DNA of 50,059 nt from NCBI GenBank assembly GCA_012520655.1, contig JAAYNW010000080.1:1-50059 (forward strand). The letters are read 5' to 3'. The first letter of the stretch is position 1; each line of letters begins with the position of its first letter. A program made the translations under genes and the position numbers. Below the pieces are notes generated by a model. That model saw only the letters and a list, made by a program, of their open reading frames with translations. It was not told the origin of the DNA and did not search any database. Shown here one piece after another: positions 44,084 through 50,059 of this stretch. Source of the stretch: Clostridiales bacterium (GTDB lineage Bacteria; Bacillota; Clostridia; Lachnospirales; Lachnospiraceae).

Positions 44084-45559
44084 ATGGGAAATATAGATTT
44101 GCAGATACCTGAGGTATCAATCAGAGAAATACGCCTGGGTTCTATTACGGGCTTTCAGGGGGGAGCGGAGGAACTTGTTAACAGCTCCCGCTGTGGGCTG
44201 AGGGACAAGAACAGAGCCTTTTCTCAGTGTCTCGGCTGTTCCGCCTCACAGGCGGCATGTATGGTTATTTTGGTTCAGGATGCGGCTGTCATCAGCCACG
44301 GGCCGGTAGGATGTTCTTCCTGCTTTCATGAATATGCGTTTACTTACAGGGTCAATTCTCCGCTTCGCGGCGTTGATAATCCTACACAGCGTAAGGTTTT
44401 CTCAACCAATCTGCAAGAGACGGATACCGTCTACGGAGGAGGACAGAAATTGGCGAAAGGAATTAGGGAAGTATACGAGAGAACGCACCCCAATGCCGTT
44501 TTTGTGCTGACCACATGTGCCGCGGGAATCATAGGTGACGATGTGGAAAGCGTATGCAATGAGGCAGAAGAGGAGTTGGGAATTCCTGTCGTAGCGATAT
44601 TCTGTGAAGGCTTCCGTTCCAAGGTCTGGACTACCGGATTCGATGCAAGCTATCACGGCATTGCAAGAAAGCTTATAAAACCCGCCCGCCGGAAACGAGA
44701 CGATGTAATTAATGTCATCAATTTCTGGGGCTCGGATATTTTCAGCGACTGGTTTAAAGCCTTTGGGGTAAAACCTCGCTATATCACGCCGTATTCTACC
44801 GTAGAGAATTTGTCCAGGGCTTCCGAAGCTGCGGCTACAATTCAGATTTGTCCTACCTTAGGTTCCTACCTCGGAGCTGCATTGGAGCAGGAATTCGGTG
44901 TGCCGGAGATTAAGGCGGCACCGCCGTACGGCGTAGCACAGACAGACCGGTGGTTTCGTGAATTGGGAAGAGTTCTTCATAAGGAAGAGGAGGCGGAGCG
45001 TCTGATTGCCGCCAAGAAAGAAGAATATCTGCCCAGAATCGAAGAATTGAGAGTAAAGTTAAAGGGGAAAACCGCATATGTGACAGCCGGAGCTGCGCAT
45101 GGTCATGCGCTGTTATCTATACTTGGGGAGTTGGGAATGAAGGCAAAGGGCGCCGCTATTTTCCATCATGATCCGCTTTATGACAGTGGCAGCGAAGAGA
45201 GCGATTTACTGGCAAGGAGAGTGGAGGAATATGGGGATGTCCCTAATTTCAATATATGTAATAAACAGGAATTCGAACTGGTAAATATGCTGAACCGTTT
45301 GCGGCCTGACGTTCTATTGGCAAGACACGGTGGAATGACGCTTTGGGGGGCAAAGCTCGGGATTCCGTCACTTCTTATCGGAGATGAGCATTACAGCATG
45401 GGTTACGAAGGAATTATGCGTTATGGGGAGCGCATTGTTGAAACATTGGAAAATGATGAATTTGTAAAAAACCTGGAGAAGCATGCCATCAATCCTTATA
45501 CCCAATGGTGGCTGCAGCAGGAACCGTATACTTTTTTAGAGGGAGGTAATATACAGTGA
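44084..45559 (+). CDS. Nitrogenase-like component 1, NifD-like subunit
   Basis: A 491-residue nitrogenase component 1-fold protein. P-cluster-type cysteines appear in the expected places: SQCLGCSASQ (C49/C52), HGPVGCSSC (C77, like NifD C88) and TTCAAGIIGDD (C145, like C154). C256 in QICPTLGSYLGAALEQEFGVP lines up with the FeMo-cofactor ligand C275. The cofactor His region is altered: the NifD HSWDYSGPYHGYDG is replaced by GDEHYSMGYEG. Presence of nifB and nifX nearby supports a NifB-derived cofactor. Gene context (cysteine synthesis before, metY after) argues for an organosulfur substrate instead of N2. Homologous systems include MarDK, VnfD/AnfD and Cfb/Bch; the extra cofactor Cys argues against the latter two Cfb/Bch types. 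Confidence 0.85.
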   Translation: MGNIDLQIPEVSIREIRLGSITGFQGGAEELVNSSRCGLRDKNRAFSQCLGCSASQAACMVILVQDAAVISHGPVGCSSCFHEYAFTYRVNSPLRGVDNPTQRKVFSTNLQETDTVYGGGQKLAKGIREVYERTHPNAVFVLTTCAAGIIGDDVESVCNEAEEELGIPVVAIFCEGFRSKVWTTGFDASYHGIARKLIKPARRKRDDVINVINFWGSDIFSDWFKAFGVKPRYITPYSTVENLSRASEAAATIQICPTLGSYLGAALEQEFGVPEIKAAPPYGVAQTDRWFRELGRVLHKEEEAERLIAAKKEEYLPRIEELRVKLKGKTAYVTAGAAHGHALLSILGELGMKAKGAAIFHHDPLYDSGSEESDLLARRVEEYGDVPNFNICNKQEFELVNMLNRLRPDVLLARHGGMTLWGAKLGIPSLLIGDEHYSMGYEGIMRYGERIVETLENDEFVKNLEKHAINPYTQWWLQQEPYTFLEGGNIQ

Positions 45560-46893
45560 GCGGAATGATCGAACAGGAACGTTATACATGTGCCATCGGA
45601 GCACTGCAAAGTGTGGTGGCTATTCCCAAGGCTGTACCGATTCTTCATTCCGGTCCCGGCTGTGGAAATATGATTCAAGGTTTCTTTGAGCGTTCCAAAG
45701 GCTATGCCGGAGGAAATACTTCTCCATGTACCAATTTCAGCGAAAGAGAGGTTGTTTTCGGGGGAATTGATCATTTGAGGGAAATAGTATCCAATACTTA
45801 TAAAGTGCTCGATACCGATTTGCAAGTAATTTTGACTGGATGTACTGCAGGCATCGTAGGCGATGATGTGGAATCACTGGCAGATGAGTTCAGGGATTCG
45901 GGAAAACCTATCGTGTCTGTGGAGACGGCCGGTTTCAAGTGCAATAATTTTGAATCTCACAGCCTCGTGGTAAATGCGATTCTGGATCAGTATGTCAGCA
46001 TATTCGAAAATGAGAATCCCCAAAGGAGCGAGAAGAATACGGTAAACCTATTTGCTTCTCTGCCTTACCAGGATCAGTTCTGGAAGGGAAATCTCAGGGA
46101 GTATAAACGTCTGTTGGAGGGGATTGGGCTAAAAGTACATATTCTTTTCGGATCTCAATCGGAGGGGGTAGAGGAATGGAAACGAATTCCCAGAGCAAAC
46201 TTCAACATTCTTGTGTCTCCCTGGTACGGCTTTCCCATTGTTGAACATCTGGAAGCAGTTTATGAACAGCCGTACACACATTTTCCTAACGTTCCGATAG
46301 GTGCCAATGAAACGGAACGTTTTCTGCGGCAGGTTATCGTGTTTGCCAAGAAACAGGGGGCTCAGATTGATGAAGAAGCTGCCGAAGAGTTTATAAGGAA
46401 AGAACGTGAGGCTTACTATGAAGAGATTGATAATCTAGCAACCTTCCTGCTGGAGTTCCGTTACGGACTTCCGAATCACGTACATATACTGCACGATGCG
46501 GGATACGTAGTCGGACTCTCCAAGTTCTTGCTCCACGAGGTAGGAATTGTACCTAAGGAGCAATTCGTTACGGACAATACGCCGGTGAAATATCAGGAGC
46601 AGATTAAAGAGGAGCTTAGGAGTACCTCTAAGAAACGTGATATTCCTCTGATTTTTGAGCCGGATGCGGGAAAGGCGCAGGAGACGATACGTTCTCTAAG
46701 CCATCAGGGCAGAGGTCTTATTATAGGAAGCGGTTGGGATAAAGAGCTTGCGAAGGAAAAGAATTATGATTTCCTGCCCGCTGCGTTACCCACACCATAC
46801 CGCCTTGTACTTACGACAAATTACGTCGGCTTTACTGGAGGGCTCAGGGTCATTGAAGATATTTATGATACGGTATTATCGACATACCGGTAA
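45556..46893 (+). CDS. Nitrogenase-like component 1, NifK-like subunit
   Basis: A 445-residue partner subunit. P-cluster-type cysteines are C12 (TCAIGAL, like NifK C70), C36 (HSGPGCGNM, like C95) and C96 (TGCTAGIVGDD, like C153); C58 is extra. It lacks the long N-terminal arm of true NifK, so it is shorter (445 against about 520). It ends with a standard component 1 tail (PLPTPYR-type LPTPYRLVLTTNYVGFTGGL). Start GTG 45556 overlaps the D-subunit stop by four bases after GGGAGG, so the two are coupled and should form a heterotetramer. The reductase NifH is not in the window and would have to lie downstream or elsewhere. Confidence 0.85.
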   Translation: MSGMIEQERYTCAIGALQSVVAIPKAVPILHSGPGCGNMIQGFFERSKGYAGGNTSPCTNFSEREVVFGGIDHLREIVSNTYKVLDTDLQVILTGCTAGIVGDDVESLADEFRDSGKPIVSVETAGFKCNNFESHSLVVNAILDQYVSIFENENPQRSEKNTVNLFASLPYQDQFWKGNLREYKRLLEGIGLKVHILFGSQSEGVEEWKRIPRANFNILVSPWYGFPIVEHLEAVYEQPYTHFPNVPIGANETERFLRQVIVFAKKQGAQIDEEAAEEFIRKEREAYYEEIDNLATFLLEFRYGLPNHVHILHDAGYVVGLSKFLLHEVGIVPKEQFVTDNTPVKYQEQIKEELRSTSKKRDIPLIFEPDAGKAQETIRSLSHQGRGLIIGSGWDKELAKEKNYDFLPAALPTPYRLVLTTNYVGFTGGLRVIEDIYDTVLSTYR

Positions 46894-46905
46894 GGAGGAA
46901 GAACG

Positions 46906-47235
46906 ATGAGAGTTGCCTTTGCCAGCATAGACGGCACATGGGTGGATCAGCACTTCGGAAGCGCCCGATATTTTCAGATTTTTGACTTGAAGGAGGAGAC
47001 ATATGAGTTCGTCGAAGCCCGTCGGACGGAAAGCTACTGCCGCGGCAATTGCGAAGGGGGCTTTGAGCATCTGCTGAAAGCACTTGATGACTGTGACGCC
47101 ATTTTCGTTGTGAAGATCGGGCAGGGCGCTGCGGCGTTCATGATTAACCATGGGAAAAGAGTTTTTGAAGCGTATGGACCTGTAAGAGTAATTTTAGATC
47201 GGCTTTTAAATGGAGATTTGATGGAAGGGAGGTAG
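46906..47235 (+). CDS. NifX/NafY-like iron-molybdenum-cofactor-binding domain protein
   Basis: A 109-residue single-domain protein of the dinitrogenase iron-molybdenum cofactor biosynthesis family. MRVAFASIDGTWVDQHFGSARYFQIFDL is the diagnostic start (conserved DQHFGSA), and GFEHLLKALDDCDAIFVVKIGQGAAAFM follows. Such proteins carry NifB-co or related cofactors between NifB and the enzyme. It lies between the NifK-like and NifB genes, 12 and 4 bases away. Confidence 0.9.
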   Translation: MRVAFASIDGTWVDQHFGSARYFQIFDLKEETYEFVEARRTESYCRGNCEGGFEHLLKALDDCDAIFVVKIGQGAAAFMINHGKRVFEAYGPVRVILDRLLNGDLMEGR

Positions 47236-47239
47236 AAGT

Positions 47240-48115
47240 ATGGCAAAATCCTTTGAAGAATTAGCAATGTCACATCCCTGTTTCGCGGTGGGAGCAAAGG
47301 TGAATAAAGGCAGAGTACACCTTCCGGTTTCTCCGGGGTGTAATATTCTTTGCCGTTTCTGTGACCGAAAGATAAACGATGTAGATATTCGGCCGGGAGT
47401 TACGGCAACCATTATTACGCCGGAGGAAGCGCTGGAGGTAGTACGAAAGGCAGTAGAGCTATGCCCGGACATTACGGTTGCGGGAGTTGCCGGTCCCGGA
47501 GATACGCTGGCAACGCCTTATGCGTTGGAAACTTTTCGCTTAATTAAGAAGGAGTTTCCGAACATGATTAAGTGCATGAGCACCAATGGTCTTCTCTTGC
47601 CGGAATACCAACAGGATATTATCGACGTGGGAATTGATTCTCTTACCGTTACGGTCAATGCGGTAGATCCGGAGATTCAAGCTCGGATTTGCAGCGGTAT
47701 TACTTATAAAGGAAAAAGGTACGAGGGAAGGGAAGCTGCCGAGATATTAATCCGCAATCAGCTTAGCGGCATAGAAGCAGTTGCCGATGACGGGGTTACC
47801 GTAAAGGTAAATACTGTTCTGATACCGGAAATAAATGCAGATCATGTGGAGACGGTTGCCAGAACAGTTTCGCAGGCAGGAGCAAAAATTTACAATATAA
47901 TACCACTTATCCCCCAGCATGAGCTGAGCTGGTGTTCAGCACCCGGCTGCGGCTTATTGAGTGAGGCCAGAAGCAAGGCGGAGCAATACATCAATGTGTT
48001 CAGACATTGCCAAAGATGCCGTGCCGATGCTGCAGGGATACCCGGAGGGCAGGATTTTTCCAAGCAGATTTATATCAGGCCCGTTGTTCAGGAAAATACT
48101 TTTTCTCACGGTTAA
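47240..48115 (+). CDS. nifB: NifB, radical SAM cofactor maturase
   Basis: A 291-residue radical SAM enzyme that makes the carbide-containing [Fe8S9C] precursor (NifB-co). The SAM cluster cysteines are C34, C38 and C41 (SPGCNILCRFCDRK). GVAGPGDTLATP, CMSTNGLLLP and TVTVNAVDPEIQARI are NifB motifs, and the C-terminal HCQRCRADAAGIPG supplies the auxiliary cluster ligands. It lacks the C-terminal NifX fusion, which is supplied by the separate upstream gene. Its presence shows that the nitrogenase-like enzyme probably needs a NifB-type cofactor. Confidence 0.93.
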   Translation: MAKSFEELAMSHPCFAVGAKVNKGRVHLPVSPGCNILCRFCDRKINDVDIRPGVTATIITPEEALEVVRKAVELCPDITVAGVAGPGDTLATPYALETFRLIKKEFPNMIKCMSTNGLLLPEYQQDIIDVGIDSLTVTVNAVDPEIQARICSGITYKGKRYEGREAAEILIRNQLSGIEAVADDGVTVKVNTVLIPEINADHVETVARTVSQAGAKIYNIIPLIPQHELSWCSAPGCGLLSEARSKAEQYINVFRHCQRCRADAAGIPGGQDFSKQIYIRPVVQENTFSHG

Positions 48116-48162
48116 TAACACTGGGAGGAATACGCCTATTTTATGAAGGGAGGTGATGGCAT

Positions 48163-48360
48163 ATGGAATGTGAGTGTAGTGTGTCAGACTGTTGCAGCAT
48201 TATAAAAAGAAAAGGAGAATTTATATGTCAGAGGAGACAATCAAAACAGCATATCGGTTCGATACGCAGAAGGTCAGAGCGGGCTATGAGCCGAAGGATC
48301 ACAAATATGCGGTATCACCGCCTATTTACCAAACCGCGTCTTATGATTTCAGGGACGTAG
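48163..48360 (+). CDS. Cysteine-rich upstream ORF overlapping metY
   Basis: ATG 48163 has a very strong GGGAGGTGAT ribosome site (48148-48157). The first eleven residues, MECECSVSDCC, hold four cysteines (codons 48169, 48175, 48190, 48193). The frame then continues over the metY ribosome site and start (48211-48227) and ends inside metY at 48360. Codons after about 20 are in another frame of metY and look like shadow. The likely role is regulatory: ribosomes stalled at Cys codons would leave the metY start free, whereas fluent translation would cover it. A genuine 65-residue protein is less likely. Confidence 0.5.
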   Translation: MECECSVSDCCSIIKRKGEFICQRRQSKQHIGSIRRRSERAMSRRITNMRYHRLFTKPRLMISGT

Positions 48361-49547
48361 AAAATGCAAAAAATTTATTCAGCTTCAAGGAGCACGGGTT
48401 TTTATACACCCGTGTAGGAAATCCGACGGTTGCCGTATTGGAAGAGAGGGTGCGCATACTGGAAGGAGCTGCGGCAGCTATCGCTGTGGCTTCGGGAATG
48501 GCAGCTATCAGCTATACGCTGTTAAACCTTGCCGAAGGCGGCGGGAGAATACTGACCTCACCCTTTTTATATGGAGGCAGCGCCGACAGCTTTAAAAAAA
48601 TTTATCCAAAATACGGCATTCATTTCGATATAGCAAAAAATCTGGATAATCCGGAGAAGCTGTCGGAAGAGATTAAGCCCGATACAAAAGCCATCTATAT
48701 CGAGAGCATCAGTAATCCGAATACTGTCCTTCTCGACTTGGATGCCATCTCCAAAGTAGCGCACGAACATGATATTCCGGTAGTGGTAGATAATACGGTG
48801 GCGACTCCGTATCTGTATCATCCGATTGAGCATGGTGCCGATATCGTTGTTTACTCCGCAACAAAAGGACTAAGCGGTCATGGGAATCTTATCGCGGGTC
48901 TGATCCTGGAAAGCGGAAAATTCAACTATGCGACAGAAAAGTTCCCTCAATTTTCAGAAAAATATTATACTCTGCGCAATGAAAGCGGTACGCATAGAAG
49001 TTTTCTGGAAGTCTTTCCCGAAGCGCCCTTTACTTCAAGAGTACGGTTTAACTACCTGAATTACTTCGGAGCCGCACTTTCACCCTTTGATGCGTATCTG
49101 TCCATTATCGGACTAGAGACGCTGTCGGAACGTCTCTCCAAGCAGGTGGAAAATGCTCATAAGCTTGCCATATACCTTTCTTCCCACGAAGGAGTGGAAT
49201 GGGTGAGATACCCGGCATTGGAATCAAGTCCTTACCATGAGTTGTATAAACGTGATTTCGGTAAGGGAGCAGGAGGTCTCCTTGCCTTTGGATTCAAAGG
49301 AACCGAAAAGCAGAAAGAAATCTTTTTAAATTCCGTAAAATTGTTTCACTATCATGTCAATATCGGTGATGCGAGATCATTAATCGTTAATTCGCCGCAG
49401 ACTACGCATGGAGAATTGGATGAACAGGAAAAGGAAGCGGCGGATATTCCGGAAAATCTTATTCGTATATCGGCAGGATTGGAAGATTCCGAAGATTTGA
49501 TTTCAGATTTGGAACAGGCGTTTCAAGAAGCGTTGTCCGCAAATTAG
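48225..49547 (+). CDS. metY: O-acetylhomoserine sulfhydrylase / aminocarboxypropyltransferase
   Basis: A 440-residue PLP enzyme of the Cys/Met family, longer than MetB as usual for MetY. YSATKGLSGHGNLIAG contains the PLP lysine K214. FLYTRVGNPTVAVLEERV, GMAAISYTLLNLAEGG, and the C-terminal FHYHVNIGDARSLIVNSPQTTHGELDEQ are typical of O-acetylhomoserine aminocarboxypropyltransferases, which use sulfide to make homocysteine or methanethiol to make methionine directly. It follows nifB by 109 bases and is covered by a Cys-rich upstream ORF. Start ATG 48225 has AAAGGAG seven bases upstream. Confidence 0.93.
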   Translation: MSEETIKTAYRFDTQKVRAGYEPKDHKYAVSPPIYQTASYDFRDVENAKNLFSFKEHGFLYTRVGNPTVAVLEERVRILEGAAAAIAVASGMAAISYTLLNLAEGGGRILTSPFLYGGSADSFKKIYPKYGIHFDIAKNLDNPEKLSEEIKPDTKAIYIESISNPNTVLLDLDAISKVAHEHDIPVVVDNTVATPYLYHPIEHGADIVVYSATKGLSGHGNLIAGLILESGKFNYATEKFPQFSEKYYTLRNESGTHRSFLEVFPEAPFTSRVRFNYLNYFGAALSPFDAYLSIIGLETLSERLSKQVENAHKLAIYLSSHEGVEWVRYPALESSPYHELYKRDFGKGAGGLLAFGFKGTEKQKEIFLNSVKLFHYHVNIGDARSLIVNSPQTTHGELDEQEKEAADIPENLIRISAGLEDSEDLISDLEQAFQEALSAN

Positions 49548-49565
49548 TTGAGGAGGGAAGATAAT

Positions 49566-50059
49566 ATGAAGATGGGAATGAAAAGCAGTGCAGTTTTTTC
49601 ACTTATTTTAGCCGGTGTGTTAGGGTTTACCGGCTGCGGAGCAAAGGAAGAGGCTGCGGCGAGCGCTACATCCGCGGCAGAAACGGATTACAAATACGGA
49701 AAAATAGATATTCCGGGCAAGGACGGAGCACTTTGCGGGGCACCTATTTATATAGCATATGAAAAAGGATTTTTTGCAGAGGAGGGCTTTGACGTGAATC
49801 TCATCTCTGCAGATACGGAAACGCGGAAAATCGGACTCAATAACGGAACCATCCCGATTGTAAACGGAGATTTCCAGTTCTTCCCTTCCATTGAAGAAGG
49901 GGTAAAAGTAAAGGTGGTCGACGGGCTTCATTACGGTTGTATCAAATTTGTCGTACCCATTGATTCGCCGATACAGACTGTAGAAGATTTTAAAGGCAAG
50001 AAAATAGGTGTTGACGAAATTGGTGGAACTCCGCACCAGGTTGCCAGCGTGTGGCTTGA
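49566..50059 (+). CDS. NitT/TauT/Ssu-type substrate-binding lipoprotein, cut by the right edge
   Basis: The first 164 codons of a binding lipoprotein. The signal helix ends in lipobox LGFTGCG (Cys near residue 24), then an Ala/Ser/Glu linker. GKDGALCGAPIYIAYEKGFFAEEGFDVNLIS and IGVDEIGGTPHQVASVWL are features of SsuA/TauA/NMT1-type binding proteins. It starts 18 bases after metY with AGGAGGG, so it is in the same operon and probably feeds the nitrogenase-like/MetY pathway with a sulfonate, thioether or related compound. Permease and ATPase genes are expected beyond the edge. Confidence 0.88.
   Translation, partial: MKMGMKSSAVFSLILAGVLGFTGCGAKEEAAASATSAAETDYKYGKIDIPGKDGALCGAPIYIAYEKGFFAEEGFDVNLISADTETRKIGLNNGTIPIVNGDFQFFPSIEEGVKVKVVDGLHYGCIKFVVPIDSPIQTVEDFKGKKIGVDEIGGTPHQVASVWL

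Noticed and set aside
44084-46893. Cfb or Bch/Chl-type tetrapyrrole reductase
   Set aside because: Both subunits keep P-cluster-type cysteines and the D subunit keeps a cofactor-cysteine equivalent; nifB and nifX are present and no tetrapyrrole genes are nearby.
44084-48115. True N2-fixing nitrogenase locus
   Set aside because: No nifH, nifE or nifN here, the NifK-like subunit lacks its N-terminal arm, the cofactor His region is changed, and the neighbours are sulfur genes.
1-50059. CRISPR arrays, tRNA or rRNA genes, intact insertion sequences
   Set aside because: No regularly spaced repeats, cloverleaf-like segments or transposase genes with terminal inverted repeats were recognised on reading.

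Overview
All convincing genes in this window lie on the + strand. The organism looks like a strictly anaerobic, low-to-moderate-GC Firmicute of the class Clostridia, most likely Lachnospiraceae-like. This is inferred from gene content: an M3-type [FeFe] hydrogenase, GPH sugar symport with intracellular glycosidases, a CIRCE/HrcA-controlled clpB, an FMN riboswitch on ribDEBAH, strong AGGAGG ribosome sites and frequent TTG/GTG starts. No rRNA, tRNA, CRISPR array or intact transposon was found.

Layout. (1) 1-2030: a nitroreductase, a DUF523 protein, and wreckage of a response regulator joined to an FtsX-type permease. (2) 2283-9277: a sugar operon with a GH1 beta-glucosidase, GH36 alpha-galactosidase, GPH sugar:cation symporter and GH13 oligo-1,6-glucosidase that carries an extra N-terminal domain. 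(3) 9482-19841: a NuoF-iron-sulfur/GltD-like flavoprotein overlapping an [FeFe] hydrogenase, then a Cache-PAS histidine kinase, a receiver/HD-GYP protein, a 57-residue hydrophilic protein and a Cache chemoreceptor, together a possible redox or H2 metabolism and signalling block. (4) 19880-24264: remnant of an SLH surface protein, then the FMN-riboswitch-controlled ribDEBAH operon. (5) 24389-31231: a NitT/TauT-type ABC importer, an orphan histidine kinase and a MacB/FtsX-type ABC transporter. (6) 31251-36342: CIRCE-clpB, an Rrf2 regulator without cysteines, an M20 peptidase and a C39-like protein.

(7) 36466-50059 is the most interesting part and looks like an integrated sulfur-assimilation region. 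A consensus promoter drives a 36-residue leader peptide with six cysteines, followed by an intrinsic terminator: a candidate cysteine-responsive attenuator. Downstream are a MetNIQ-type importer, cystathionine gamma-lyase/synthase and cysteine or cystathionine beta-synthase. After a short gap come DUF4418, an FtsX permease and an ATPase, then a nitrogenase-like pair (NifD-like and NifK-like, each with P-cluster-type cysteines, the D subunit also with a cofactor-cysteine candidate), a NifX-like carrier, NifB, and MetY (O-acetylhomoserine sulfhydrylase). MetY has a second cysteine-rich upstream ORF overlapping its start. A NitT/TauT/Ssu-type binding protein runs off the right edge. nifH and nifEN are not in the window.

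Inference: the nitrogenase-like enzyme is unlikely to fix N2. Its setting suggests reductive release of a thiol or sulfide from an organosulfur compound, as in the methylthio-alkane reductase (Mar) family, with MetY fixing the product into methionine or homocysteine and the Met/Cys genes distributing the sulfur. Substrate and activity cannot be read from sequence alone.
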